Origin: JAAXHH01 sp965248395
GTDB lineage: Bacteria; JAAXHH01
Reading direction: 5' to 3'
Length of the DNA: 64,000 nt
Assembly (NCBI GenBank): GCA_965248395.1
Contig: OZ252103.1
Span: forward strand, 186,001 to 250,000
Shown here: positions 36,891-45,921 of the stretch, in pieces
Layout: each line of letters begins with the position of its first letter
Position numbering within the stretch: the first letter of the stretch is position 1
Translations under genes and position numbers: made by a program
The notes under the pieces: model-generated
The model's input: only the letters and a program-made list of their open reading frames with translations
The model's database searches: none
What the model was told of the DNA's origin: nothing

Positions 36891-37553
36891 ATGGCTGATC
36901 GAGACCATGAAGCCAAGCCCGTTGAATCATCGCATCCGGAAAAAGAATCGGGAACGCGGTTCACGAGGCGCGGCTTTCTGAAAGGCGCGGGCGCCGGTGC
37001 GGTGACGGCGGCCGTGGCACCCGCCATCCTGGTTTCAGGGGCCGGAACGGCGGCCGCCCAGGATGCCGAGGGCGTTATGTCGGCTACCCTTACGCTCGAC
37101 GTAAACGGCCAGACGCACAACGTAGAGGTGGAAGCGCGCACGACCCTGGCGGACGCGCTGCGCGACAGGCTGGAGATTACGGGTCCCAAGGTCGTGTGCG
37201 ACCGGGGAGAATGCGGGGCCTGCACGGTCATGATGGACGGCAAGCTCGTGTTCAGCTGCATGACGCTGGCCATGGACGCGCAGGGCCTTAAAGTGGAAAC
37301 CGTGGAAGGGCTGTCCGACGGGGACGATCTGCATCCCCTGCAGGAAGCTTTCATCGAGAAGGACGCCCTGATGTGCGGTTTCTGCACGCCGGGATTCCTG
37401 ATGTCTTCCAAGGCGTTGCTCGACGCCAATAGCAACCCCACGGCGGAGGAAGTCAGGGAAGGGCTTTCCGGAAACATCTGCCGGTGCGGTACCTATCCCC
37501 ATGTGTTCGAGGCCGTAGTGTCCGCCGCCGACAAGATGCGGAAGGGAGGGTGA
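36891..37553 (+). CDS. Periplasmic aldehyde oxidoreductase, [2Fe-2S] subunit with Tat signal (PaoA-like)
   Basis: A 220-residue small subunit of the xanthine oxidase family. It has a Tat leader (TRRGFLKGAG, Arg26-Arg27, then an Ala-rich core), then two [2Fe-2S] domains: CDRGECGACTVMMDGKLVFSC-type ligands and, in the second, CGFCTPGF with NICRCGTYP. In E. coli PaoABC the equivalent subunit also carries the only Tat signal. AAGGAGG sits before the ATG. It is first in an operon with the molybdenum and FAD subunits, spaced 4 and 3 bases apart. The enzyme probably oxidises aldehydes or N-heterocycles in the periplasm. Confidence 0.92.
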   Translation: MADRDHEAKPVESSHPEKESGTRFTRRGFLKGAGAGAVTAAVAPAILVSGAGTAAAQDAEGVMSATLTLDVNGQTHNVEVEARTTLADALRDRLEITGPKVVCDRGECGACTVMMDGKLVFSCMTLAMDAQGLKVETVEGLSDGDDLHPLQEAFIEKDALMCGFCTPGFLMSSKALLDANSNPTAEEVREGLSGNICRCGTYPHVFEAVVSAADKMRKGG

Positions 37554-37557
37554 GGCG

Positions 37558-39777
37558 ATGCAGCAGAAGATGAAGAAGGTCAAGATCACCATTCAGGAAG
37601 ACGGCGAGCCCAAGGAAATTGAAATCGAAGTTCCCGATACCGGCGAAGGCGGCTGGGGCGACGTCTCGAAGAATACCTATATCAATAAGCCGCACACCCG
37701 CGTAGACGCGGTCGACAAGGTCACTGGACGCGCCAAGTACACGGCCGACATCAAGTTGCCTGGTCAGCTCTACGGGCGCATCCTGAGGTCTGCCCATCCC
37801 CGCGCCCGGATCAACCGAATCGACGCCACCCGGGCGATGGCGCTGTCCGACGTGAAGGCGGTGGTGCTGCCCAGCGATGATCCCGCCGTATTCTCGCGGG
37901 AGTGCCGATTTGCGGGACAGGAAATTGCGGCCGTGGCCGCGACGACGCCGGAGGTCGCGGAAGACGCGCTCCACGCCATCGACGTGGAATACGAGGTGCT
38001 GCCTTTTGTCGTGGATGAAGACGCGGCGCGAGACCCGGCCGCGGCGCAGGTGCACGGCGACCGAGCCAATGTAGGCGAGCCCCGGGTCGGTGAACAGGGC
38101 GACGTGGCCGCTGGATTCGCTGCCGCCGACGTAGTCCTCGAGGGCACTTACCGGTGCCAGGTACAGTCCCACATTGCGCTGGAGACCCACGGAACCCTGT
38201 GTCAGTGGGAAGGTGACAAGCTTACCGTATGGGCCTCCACGCAGGGTATATTCAGCGTCCGCGGGGAACTGGCCGGGCATTTCGGAATCCCGGAAACGAA
38301 TGTTCGTGTGATCACCGAATTCATGGGCGGCGGGTTCGGCGCCAAGTTCGGTGCCCGGAAGGAGGGCGTAATCTGCGCCTTGCTCGCCCGGAAGGCCGGG
38401 GCACCCGTGAAGCTGATGCTTACGCGGAAGGAAGAACACCTGGCAACGGGCAACCGTCCCTCCGCCGTACAGCAGGTCAAGCTCGGTGCGACGAAGGATG
38501 GCAAGCTGATCGCCTACGAACGGTCCAATTACGGCACGCCCGGTGTCGCCGGCAGCGCCAATATACCGGGTGCACCTTACCTGTACGAGATCCCAAACTA
38601 CCGGATCGAACAGACAAGCGTATTCACCAATGCCGGCCCTATGGCCGCCCAGCGCGCGCCGGGACACCCCCAGGCGGCTTTCGCCATGGAATCCATGATG
38701 GACGAGATGGCCGAGGCGCTGGACATGGACCCTGTGGACCTGAGGCAGATGAACGACCCGGATGAAGCCCGCCGGAATATGGTGGATATGGGTGCGGAAC
38801 GGATCGGTTGGAAGACCCGCCGCAGCGCAGCACCCAACACCGGTACCGGCCGCGTCAAGACCGGCATCGGCATGGGCTCCGCGAGGTGGGGCGGTGGCGG
38901 AGGAAGGACCCAGGCCGAGTGTACCATCAACGCCGACGGCAGCGTCGAGGTGAAGTGCGGTACGCAGGACATCGGCACCGGGACGCTTACACTGGTACAC
39001 ATGATCGCGGCCGAAGAGTTCGGACTGAAGACGGAGGACGTTACCGTCCGCATCGGCGACACGACCTATCCCTTCTCGGGCGGCAGCGGCGGAAGCACCA
39101 CGGCCGCATCGGTTTCACCCGCCATCAAGGGCACGACGATGCTCGCCAAGCTGGAGTTGTTCAAGAAGATCGCGCCCAGGTTCGGCGTGGAGCCTGGAGA
39201 ACTCGTGGCCGCCGACGGGAAAGTGTACGTGGGCAGCGATCCATCCAAAAGCATGACCTGGCAGCAGGCTACGGCCCAGCTCGAAGACGGACCCATTTTC
39301 TTCCACGGCCAGTGGTTGCCGGGGTATTCGGACAGCGGCGTGCCCGGCGTGCATTTCGCGGAAGTCAGCGTCGACACCGAGACCGGCCTGGTAAAGGTCG
39401 ACAAGGTCGTGGCGGTACACAACAGCGGACTGATCCTCAATCCCCTCACATGGGCGAGCCAGGTAAACGGCGGCGTCCTGATGGGTATCGGGTACGGTCT
39501 TTACGAAAACCGCATCATGGATCCCGCGACGGGCTACATGGTCAACGCCAACCTGGAAGACTACCGGCTCATGGGCTCCACGGACATTCCCGAAATAGAG
39601 ATTCTCAGGTACGACGAACCGGAGCGCGGCGTCATCGGCATCGGCGAACCCGCGACGATCCCGACCCCTGGCGCTATCGCCAACGCCATCTACAACGCCT
39701 GCGGCGCCCGCATACGGGAGATGCCGTTCACACCTGACAAAGTGCTCGGCGCACTGGCCGCAGTGAAGGAGGGCTGA
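37558..39777 (+). CDS. Molybdenum-binding subunit, xanthine oxidase family (PaoC-like)
   Basis: A 739-residue large subunit. It has an unusual acidic/basic N-terminal extension of about 45 residues (KKVKITIQEDGEPKEIEIEV), then the family fold: RVDAVDKVTGRAKYTADI, GGGFGAKFGARKEG, AQRAPGHPQAAFAMES, GTQDIGTGTLT, GGSGGSTTAAS, and the catalytic Glu in GIGEPATIPTPGAIANAIY. It hydroxylates the substrate at the Mo centre. It has no leader of its own, so it would be exported with the Tat-tagged small subunit. The AGC/GGS segments replace the Cys or Phe loops that would mark CO dehydrogenase, arguing against CoxL. Confidence 0.92.
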   Translation: MQQKMKKVKITIQEDGEPKEIEIEVPDTGEGGWGDVSKNTYINKPHTRVDAVDKVTGRAKYTADIKLPGQLYGRILRSAHPRARINRIDATRAMALSDVKAVVLPSDDPAVFSRECRFAGQEIAAVAATTPEVAEDALHAIDVEYEVLPFVVDEDAARDPAAAQVHGDRANVGEPRVGEQGDVAAGFAAADVVLEGTYRCQVQSHIALETHGTLCQWEGDKLTVWASTQGIFSVRGELAGHFGIPETNVRVITEFMGGGFGAKFGARKEGVICALLARKAGAPVKLMLTRKEEHLATGNRPSAVQQVKLGATKDGKLIAYERSNYGTPGVAGSANIPGAPYLYEIPNYRIEQTSVFTNAGPMAAQRAPGHPQAAFAMESMMDEMAEALDMDPVDLRQMNDPDEARRNMVDMGAERIGWKTRRSAAPNTGTGRVKTGIGMGSARWGGGGGRTQAECTINADGSVEVKCGTQDIGTGTLTLVHMIAAEEFGLKTEDVTVRIGDTTYPFSGGSGGSTTAASVSPAIKGTTMLAKLELFKKIAPRFGVEPGELVAADGKVYVGSDPSKSMTWQQATAQLEDGPIFFHGQWLPGYSDSGVPGVHFAEVSVDTETGLVKVDKVVAVHNSGLILNPLTWASQVNGGVLMGIGYGLYENRIMDPATGYMVNANLEDYRLMGSTDIPEIEILRYDEPERGVIGIGEPATIPTPGAIANAIYNACGARIREMPFTPDKVLGALAAVKEG

Positions 39778-39780
39778 TCC

Positions 39781-40758
39781 ATGCAGAACTTTTCCTACGT
39801 CAATGCGACGTCGATAGAGCAGGTGCCTTCCCTTCTGGGCCGTAGTTGGGACGACGCGGTGGTCATGGCGGGTGGAACGGACCTGCTCGGAGAGATGAAG
39901 GACTTCGCGGCCGTTCCCAAACGCGTGGTCAACCTCAAGTCCATCGAAGGACTGGACTACATCCGGCAGGATGACGCCGCGTTGCGTATCGGCGCCCTGG
40001 CAACGCTGACGGACGTGTTGACCAGCGGCGACGTGACACAGGACTATTCTGCGCTTCGCCAGGCGGTTTCCGTCATCGCCTCGCCGCAGATCCGCAACAT
40101 GGCCACCCTGGCCGGGAACATCCTGCAGCGTCCGCGTTGCTGGTACTACCGCAGCGAGGATTTCCCGTGTCTCAAGAAAGGCGGGGCCCGGTGCTACGCG
40201 GTGGGCGGCGTCAATACATACCACGCGATCTTCGGATCCGGACCGAGCTACATCGTCCACCCCTCCGACGCGGCCCCGGCACTCATGGCCCTCGACGCCA
40301 CGGTGAAGATCCACGGACCCCGCGGCGGAAACGAAGTCGTCATGGACGATTTCTTCACGCTGCCGGAAATGAACATCCGAAGGGAGAACATCCTCCGCCC
40401 AAACGAGATCGTGACCGAATTGACGATACCGAAGCCGGAGGCGAACAGCAGGGGTATGTATCTCAAGGTGCGTGAGCGGGAATCCATCGATTTCGCCCTC
40501 GTCAGCCTGGCCGCCCAGATGATGGTCGTGAACGGAACCTGCGAGCGGGCCAGTCTTGTTTTGGGTGGCGTAGCGCCCGTTCCCTGGCGCGCCGTTGCGG
40601 CCGAGCAATATCTCAGGGGTCGCAAGATAACCGAAGCGCGGGCCGAAAGCGCCGCCGAAGCGGCGGTGGAAGACGCCAAGCCCATGCCGAATAACAGTTA
40701 CAAGGTGGAAATCGCGAAGAACCTCGTCAAGCAGGCCGTACTGGCCCTGGCGTCGTAA
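39781..40758 (+). CDS. FAD-binding subunit with iron-sulfur cysteines (PaoB-like)
   Basis: A 325-residue medium subunit. VVMAGGTDLLGEMKD is the FAD-pyrophosphate loop, followed by QIRNMATLAGNILQRPRC. An inserted segment with Cys120, Cys130 and Cys138 (RPRCWYYRSEDFPC, GGARCYA) matches the [4Fe-4S] insertion of PaoB and of 4-hydroxybenzoyl-CoA reductase, rather than the shorter CoxM. The C-terminal CO_deh_flav_C domain is present. It is the last catalytic subunit of the operon and carries electrons from the [2Fe-2S] subunit to FAD. Confidence 0.92.
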   Translation: MQNFSYVNATSIEQVPSLLGRSWDDAVVMAGGTDLLGEMKDFAAVPKRVVNLKSIEGLDYIRQDDAALRIGALATLTDVLTSGDVTQDYSALRQAVSVIASPQIRNMATLAGNILQRPRCWYYRSEDFPCLKKGGARCYAVGGVNTYHAIFGSGPSYIVHPSDAAPALMALDATVKIHGPRGGNEVVMDDFFTLPEMNIRRENILRPNEIVTELTIPKPEANSRGMYLKVRERESIDFALVSLAAQMMVVNGTCERASLVLGGVAPVPWRAVAAEQYLRGRKITEARAESAAEAAVEDAKPMPNNSYKVEIAKNLVKQAVLALAS

Positions 40759-40769
40759 AGGAGTCCATC

Positions 40770-40979
40770 ATGGCAGAACCCGTATGCCGGTACCTGAGAA
40801 CGAAATCGTTCTATACAGCGGAAAAGAACGAGAAGACGCTGACCGAGGAGAAACCGGGACGCGCCTTCTGGTGCGTCCGTTCAGTTTCGGGTATCGGTCC
40901 CGACGACAAGATCGTGGGGCCATCCGAATGCAGTGCGGAGCGCGCCTGTTTCGAAACTGTCGACGTAAGTTTCGTGTAG
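40770..40979 (+). CDS. Small unknown protein in the oxidoreductase operon
   Basis: 69 residues, starting at an ATG with AAAGGAG 7 bases before it, 11 bases after the FAD subunit. The product has four cysteines (VCRYL, FWCVRS, SECSAERACFE) and no membrane segment. I do not recognise a family. Its tight spacing suggests it belongs to the operon, perhaps as a maturation or metal-handling factor; that is inference only. The gene reads straight up to the fumarase ribosome site. Confidence 0.55.
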   Translation: MAEPVCRYLRTKSFYTAEKNEKTLTEEKPGRAFWCVRSVSGIGPDDKIVGPSECSAERACFETVDVSFV

Positions 40980-40993
40980 GAGTCGCCTGACCA

Positions 40994-42616
40994 TTGAATG
41001 ACTTTATCTACCACGAGCTCCTGCCCGTGGGCGAGGACGACACGCCGTACCGCCAGTTGACCACGGACTTCGTCTCCACGGGTACGTTCGAGGGGCGGGA
41101 AATCCTCAAGGTCGATTCGGCCGGCCTGTCCTTGCTTGCGGACCAGGCCATCCGGGACAGCGCCCATCTGCTCAGACCCGGTCACCTGGCTCAGCTGCGC
41201 AGGATCCTCGATGATCCGGAAGCGTCCGAAAACGACCGTTTCGTCGCCATGGAAATGCTGAAGAACGCCAACATTTCCGCCGGCGGCATCCTGCCCATGT
41301 GCCAGGATACCGGAACGATCATCGTCATGGGCAAGAAGGGGCACCTCGTATGGACGGAGGGCGATGACGCGGCAGCGCTTTCCCGCGGAACCATGAACGC
41401 CTTCCTGAAGACCAACCTGCGGTACAGTCAGCAGGCGCCGCTGGATATGTTCCAGGAGTCGAACACGCGGACCAACCTGCCGGCGCAGATCGAGATCTAC
41501 GCGGACCAGGGCGGCGAGTACAAACTGATGTTCATGACCAAGGGCGGCGGTTCGGCGAACAAGAGCCTGCTCTTCCAGGAAACGAGGGCGCTGCTGAACG
41601 AGGAACGATTCCTCGAATTCGTCGACGAGAAACTGCGCATGCTCGGCACGGCGGCCTGTCCCCCGTACCACCTGGCCATCGTGGTAGGCGGCACGTCCGC
41701 GGAGTACTCGCTTAAGGTGGCCAAGCTGGCGAGCGCCCGCGTTCTGGACACCCTGCCCACCCACGGCAACGTATTCGGCCAGTCCTTCCGCGACCTCGAA
41801 ATGGAAGCTAAAGTGCTCAAGATGAGCCAGGAAATCGGGATCGGCGCACAGTTCGGCGGAAAGTACTTCTGTCACGACGTGCGCGTGGTCCGCATGCCGC
41901 GGCACAGCGCTTCCTGTCCCGTGGGCATTGCCGTATCCTGCGCCGCCGACCGGCAGATCCTGTCAAAGGTCACGCGGGACGGCATCTTCCTTGAACAGCT
42001 GGAAACCGAGCCTTCGAAATACCTGCCGGAGATCGACACCGATACCCTTGGCGGCGAGGTCGTGAAGATCGATCTCAACCGGCCCATGTCCGAGATCCGA
42101 TCCACCCTCAGCGGTTACCCGGTTGCCACGCGGCTTTCCCTTTCCGGTCCCATGGTCGTCGCCCGGGATATCGCCCACGCCAAGCTCAAGGAACGGCTGG
42201 ACCAAGGGGAAGGCTTGCCCCAGTACCTGAAAGATATGTGCGTCTACTATGCCGGTCCGGCCAAGACTCCGGAAGGATACGCCTCCGGTTCCTTCGGCCC
42301 CACCACGGCGGGCCGCATGGATACCTATGTGGACCAGTTCCAGGCGGCGGGCGGCAGCATGGTCATGCTGGCCAAGGGAAACCGGTCCGTGCAGGTCACC
42401 AACGCCTGCAAGAAGCACGGCGGGTTCTACCTGGGGTCCATCGGGGGGCCGGCCGCCCGGCTGGCAAAGGATTCCATCCGGGTTGTTTCGGTGGTGGAAT
42501 ACGAGGATCTGGGCATGGAGGCCGTGTGGCGCATCGAGGTGGAGGACTTTCCCGCCTTCATCGTGGTGGACGACAAGGGCAACGATTTCTTCTCCGGTTT
42601 CATGCGCAGGAACTGA
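40994..42616 (+). CDS. fumA: Class I fumarate hydratase ([4Fe-4S])
   Basis: A 540-residue class I (FumA/B type) fumarase that interconverts fumarate and malate. It aligns with E. coli FumA throughout: LLTSD-like start (QLTTDFVSTGTFEGREILKV), iron-sulfur ligands in LPMCQDTGT (Cys103), TAACPPYH and SASCPVG, plus KGGGSANK, EGYASGSFGPTTAGRMD and GNDFF at the end. The start must be the TTG at 40994: a stop lies just upstream in frame, no ATG or GTG fits, and TAGGAG is about 10 bases before. It is separated by only 14 bases from the preceding small gene, so it may be in the same transcript. Confidence 0.95.
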   Translation: MNDFIYHELLPVGEDDTPYRQLTTDFVSTGTFEGREILKVDSAGLSLLADQAIRDSAHLLRPGHLAQLRRILDDPEASENDRFVAMEMLKNANISAGGILPMCQDTGTIIVMGKKGHLVWTEGDDAAALSRGTMNAFLKTNLRYSQQAPLDMFQESNTRTNLPAQIEIYADQGGEYKLMFMTKGGGSANKSLLFQETRALLNEERFLEFVDEKLRMLGTAACPPYHLAIVVGGTSAEYSLKVAKLASARVLDTLPTHGNVFGQSFRDLEMEAKVLKMSQEIGIGAQFGGKYFCHDVRVVRMPRHSASCPVGIAVSCAADRQILSKVTRDGIFLEQLETEPSKYLPEIDTDTLGGEVVKIDLNRPMSEIRSTLSGYPVATRLSLSGPMVVARDIAHAKLKERLDQGEGLPQYLKDMCVYYAGPAKTPEGYASGSFGPTTAGRMDTYVDQFQAAGGSMVMLAKGNRSVQVTNACKKHGGFYLGSIGGPAARLAKDSIRVVSVVEYEDLGMEAVWRIEVEDFPAFIVVDDKGNDFFSGFMRRN

Positions 42617-42733
42617 TTCAACCTGCTTCCCGTGCAGAAACCGATTAAGCCCGGCCGCTGCGCAAGCCACGACTTCCGAAGTAAATCCATCTACATTAAC
42701 AAATCCAACCACATTCGGAGTCTATTCCGGAAT

Positions 42734-43525
42734 CTAACCGTACAATTCCAGTTCCAGGTGGGTTTCGGGCATCTTGCCGTCGCTCACGACCAGGGGCTGC
42801 CAGGTCCAGGTGGCCTGCCACCGATTGCCGCGCTGGTCGATCACCTGCTGTCGAAGCAGTCCTATCTGCCAAACATCTCCCGGGGAGGGCGGTACGGTCT
42901 GCCCCGCGGACAGCCACTTGAATCCGTTCCAGGGGAAGGCCAGTTCCACGTTCCATCCCCGGTCGACAAGGTCCCTTCTGTTCGGATCCCCGTCCATCTT
43001 CACGCCAACCTGCAGACCCGGAAAACGCCAGTCCGAGAAGGCCCAGCGCATGGCACCGAAGTCGGTCCTCGAATGCCCGCCCTGCACCTCGGGCCGGTGG
43101 ACCGCGAGATCGAATTCCGGTACGTGGAAGCGGTCATCGTTCCGGTAGGCTTCCTTCCATATGTAGAAAATCTCCGAGGTCGCACCCAGCGGATTCACCG
43201 CCAGGTCGTAGTACGCGCCAGGACCGGTGACCAGCACGCCCACGTGGCTGTCCTGGCGAACCTCGTGCGATGCTTCTTCCTGTGTCGCCTGTATATCCCT
43301 GTCTTCCAGCCAAAATCCAACATAGAGAAAACGGTCATCCCACAACAGGGCCGCTTCGGTATCGAACAACGCCCTCGCGCCCGTGTGATCGCTGAAACGC
43401 GGGGAACGGCGCGCCCGCGTCCAGGCATCCTCGCCCAGATGGCCGTCCACAACCACGGTATCCTGGGTCCTCGGACAGAGGTATCGCGCTGAGTGCTTCG
43501 ACGGCGTGTTATCCCTTTCGCCCAT
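42734..43525 (-). CDS. CBM9-like carbohydrate-binding domain protein
   Basis: 263 residues from the ATG at 43525 (AAGGAGGG before it; a GTG at 43543 is possible). It is one CBM9-like domain: VVDGHLGEDAWTRARRSPRF, ALLWDDRFLYVGFWLEDRD, SHVGVLVTGPGAYYDLAVNP, LGATSEIFYIWKEAY, WNVELAFPWNGFKWL. There is no signal peptide. It overlaps the end of the paralogue at 43509 by 17 bases, so the pair is translationally coupled. Members are often found beside glycoside-degrading genes, but here no glycoside hydrolase is next to it. Confidence 0.75.
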   Translation of the reverse strand: MGERDNTPSKHSARYLCPRTQDTVVVDGHLGEDAWTRARRSPRFSDHTGARALFDTEAALLWDDRFLYVGFWLEDRDIQATQEEASHEVRQDSHVGVLVTGPGAYYDLAVNPLGATSEIFYIWKEAYRNDDRFHVPEFDLAVHRPEVQGGHSRTDFGAMRWAFSDWRFPGLQVGVKMDGDPNRRDLVDRGWNVELAFPWNGFKWLSAGQTVPPSPGDVWQIGLLRQQVIDQRGNRWQATWTWQPLVVSDGKMPETHLELELYG

Positions 43526-44372
43526 CGTGCCCTCCTTCTCCACCTACCACTTTTTCGGTGAAATGTATCACGCTGAACCGGTCCGGGATATGTGAATCAT
43601 AGATCCCGTGGCTGGTCCAGGCCCATCCCGGACACGTTTTTAAACCGGCTTCCTCTATCCACTGGAAACGGGAGAAATCCATGCGCCAGGCATCCCCATC
43701 CCGCGGCGGCAGTGACCGCCCGTCCGCCAGGTGCTTCAATCCCTGCCATGGGAAGGCGATCTCGGCAGTCCAGCTGCGGTCCGTGTCGCTCGGATCGTTG
43801 ATGGTACCGTCCACGTGCACCGCCCACTTGAGGCCCGGCATGTCCCATTCGCGGAACGCCCAGCGACGCCCGCGCGGATGGGCGTGGCCTGTCTTCGTTC
43901 CACCGAGGGTATCTACCAGCCGCGTGCCCTGCAGATCGAATTCGGGATGCGCGCCGTAACCTGCTTCCACGTAGGCATCCTGCCACACGTAAAACCGTTC
44001 CATGATGGTGCCCAGGGCATTCATTTCAAATTCGTAGTAACCGTCTTCACCGGCGATGAACACCTCCACGTCGTTCTCCTCGCATATCATGGAATCACGC
44101 TCGGTGTAAGTCGCCCGCACTTCGGGTTCCTCCAGCCAGAAGCCCACGTACAGGTAGACGTCGTCCCACAGCACCGCGGCCCGGGTGTCGAACAGCGCAG
44201 GACGGCCGGGTTCTTCCAGGTCTTCGAACCGCGGCGACCTCGTCGCCAACTGCCACGACGATTCGTCAAGCCGACCGTCCACAACGATAGGGCCGTTGGT
44301 CCGATAGCTGGTGTAGTGCTTCAGTCCTTCTTCCGAATAGCCATACTTACTCTTCATGCGGCAAGTCTCCAT
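43509..44372 (-). CDS. CBM9-like carbohydrate-binding domain protein
   Basis: 287 residues (282 if the ATG at 44357 is used, which has GGAGA 9 bases before it). It is a clear tandem paralogue of the next gene: VVDGRLDESSWQLATRSPRF, AAVLWDDVYLYVGFWLEEPE, DVEVFIAGEDGYYEFEMNAL, IMERFYVWQDAY, WTAEIAFPWQGLKHL, and a C-terminal W-x-W-TSHGIYDSHIP segment. No export signal is seen. The same fold appears at 30564. Confidence 0.75.
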   Translation of the reverse strand: METCRMKSKYGYSEEGLKHYTSYRTNGPIVVDGRLDESSWQLATRSPRFEDLEEPGRPALFDTRAAVLWDDVYLYVGFWLEEPEVRATYTERDSMICEENDVEVFIAGEDGYYEFEMNALGTIMERFYVWQDAYVEAGYGAHPEFDLQGTRLVDTLGGTKTGHAHPRGRRWAFREWDMPGLKWAVHVDGTINDPSDTDRSWTAEIAFPWQGLKHLADGRSLPPRDGDAWRMDFSRFQWIEEAGLKTCPGWAWTSHGIYDSHIPDRFSVIHFTEKVVGGEGGHDGRKG

Positions 44373-44491
44373 CTGTGTCGGAAGTTCGTGTTATTCACGG
44401 AGTTCTTCTTCTAAACCCATCGTCCCCGGACACGGTCAACCGGTAACTGGTAAAGTGGAATCTTAGATACACATCAGGCACTTCAGGCCGA

Positions 44492-45268
44492 CTACTCCTC
44501 CCACGGCACCTCCAGCCCGTATTTCACTGCGACTTCGCTTAGTTTTTCACGGGTGCCGGGCGGCAGCGGAATGCCGTTTACTATACGCTCCGGGTGAACG
44601 CGTTCCTCCGGTTCGCCGGGCACAAAGAGTTCATCCACCCCTTCGGCGCGCGGCAGCCCTTTCATGGTAGCGGTAAGTTCATCAATATTTGCCCGGTATT
44701 CCACCGGATCGGTAAACGCAGCGATATCGATGGCGCCGATGAAACTGTTCTGTACGCCGGGCCTGTTTCGGGTCCGTCGTCGGTTGGCCGTCCTCGTCCA
44801 GCGCCCACGTGTCGGGGATGGATTCGTCCCGGTCCACGGCCACGTCCAGCTTGCCGAAGGCGGCCACGCTCGTGGCCATATCCAGGGAGATGAAGCGGTT
44901 TCCTCCTCCCGGTACGGCGATGGCGATCGGGCTGTTGTGTACCCCGGGCACCCGCGCGCCTTGGCTATCGCCTGTTTCATCGCGTAGGTCGTCACCACCG
45001 GCCCGAAAGCGCGGTCGGCCTCGATGAGCATCGTCGCGGGTGTTTCCCGTTCGATCCGGATATCCGGACGGGGATTGTAGTGTCCGGCCTCCACCGAGCG
45101 GACATAACCGGCGACGCGTTGAACGCCGTGGGAGTCCACCCCCCGCAGGTTCGCCCACAACAGCACCTCCGCTTCGACGGCCGCGTCCTCGGCCGACAAT
45201 CCCGCATGTTCGAATACCGCCGCCGTGAAAGACTGCAGCCTGTTCCAGTCGACACGAATGTCCGCCAT
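44492..45268 (-). pseudogene. Malate/L-lactate dehydrogenase (Ldh_2) with two internal deletions
   Basis: The family is NAD(P)-dependent 2-hydroxyacid dehydrogenase of about 350 residues. Here the N-terminus (MADIRVDWNRLQSF, GVDSHGVQRVAGYV) runs in one frame to AIAKARG, then the protein continues in another frame with VHNSPIAIAVPGGGNRFISL, DMATSVAAFGKLDVAV, PDTWALDEDGQPTTDPKQA, and then returns to the first frame at NSFIGAIDIAAF through to the stop. Roughly 40 residues after AKARG and 50 or more after DPKQA (the GGYKGYGL region) are missing. AAGGAAGG precedes the ATG at 45268. An uninterrupted frame crosses the whole but is out of phase in the middle. The gene is dead. Confidence 0.8.
44745..44949. 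repeat. Near-identical 18-mers at both deletion junctions
   Basis: CTGTTCTGTACGCCGGGC (44745-44762) and CTGTTGTGTACCCCGGGC (44932-44949) differ at two positions and lie exactly at the two points where the dehydrogenase pseudogene lost sequence. They may be footprints of repeat-mediated deletion. Confidence 0.6.
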
Positions 45269-45654
45269 GAGCCTTCCTTTCCAGCCACTTGATCCCTTAC
45301 CGTTGAGCAACGTCGCCATCTGTACGTATCGGTCAATAGAATGCGGTAAGATAGAATGACAGATCACACCACGCCAGAGGTTACTTCCCCGCCTCAGGGC
45401 CTGGAGGATGGCAACCGGAACCACGGCGGAACCGCCTCGCGGACACCGGGCACTCCTCCCGCCATCTTCATCGTTGACAAAGCGCGCGCCGGGCGGTAAA
45501 GTTCCCCTTGCATTCGTGGTGCCGTGGACTCAGAAGGCACCGTGTGTATTCGCGGTTTCGCCCGATGAAGAGACACCGCGTGAACTCGTGGCGACGCCCC
45601 GCAGAACACCTCCAGCCAGGGTCGTCGATCGACACTGTTTTACCTTGATACGCG
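45269..45654. other. 386-bp gap with no recognisable gene
   Basis: GC-rich, between the dehydrogenase pseudogene and yggT. Open frames on both strands look like shadows, with no family resemblance and no ribosome site. A hairpin-capable GGTGCC/GGCACC pair lies near 45520-45545. It presumably holds the promoter of the yggT-tsaB-rimI run. Confidence 0.4.
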
Positions 45655-45909
45655 ATGGCCATGATCCTGATTCTGATGCTACGTATTTACCTGGTGCTGG
45701 TCATCATCCGTGCGGTGATGTCCTGGTTCAACCCGGATCCGACCGCGCCGCTCGTTCGCGTGCTGACCTGGCTTACGGAACCGGTTATGGCCCCCTTCAG
45801 GCGGATCATACCTCCCATTGCCGTGCCGAAGACCAACGTGCGCATCGACCTCTCCCCGTTCTTCGTACTGTTGATCGGAGGCTGGCTGCTGTCCAAGCTG
45901 CGTTATTAG
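45655..45909 (+). CDS. YggT family membrane protein
   Basis: 84 residues with two hydrophobic segments, at the start (ILILMLRIYLVLVIIRAVMSW) and near the end (FFVLLIGGWLLSKL), and the YggT core between: FNPDPTAPLVRVL, TEPVMAPFRRIIPP. YggT proteins are small inner-membrane proteins of unclear function, sometimes linked to osmotic stress or cell division in other bacteria. A second ATG three codons in is an alternative start. It is followed by tsaB after 12 bases. Confidence 0.88.
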   Translation: MAMILILMLRIYLVLVIIRAVMSWFNPDPTAPLVRVLTWLTEPVMAPFRRIIPPIAVPKTNVRIDLSPFFVLLIGGWLLSKLRY

Positions 45910-45921
45910 GGAGAACCAATC

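Noticed and set aside
37453..40608. Long antisense frames opposite the Mo oxidoreductase operon
   Set aside because: Shadows of the real plus-strand subunits.
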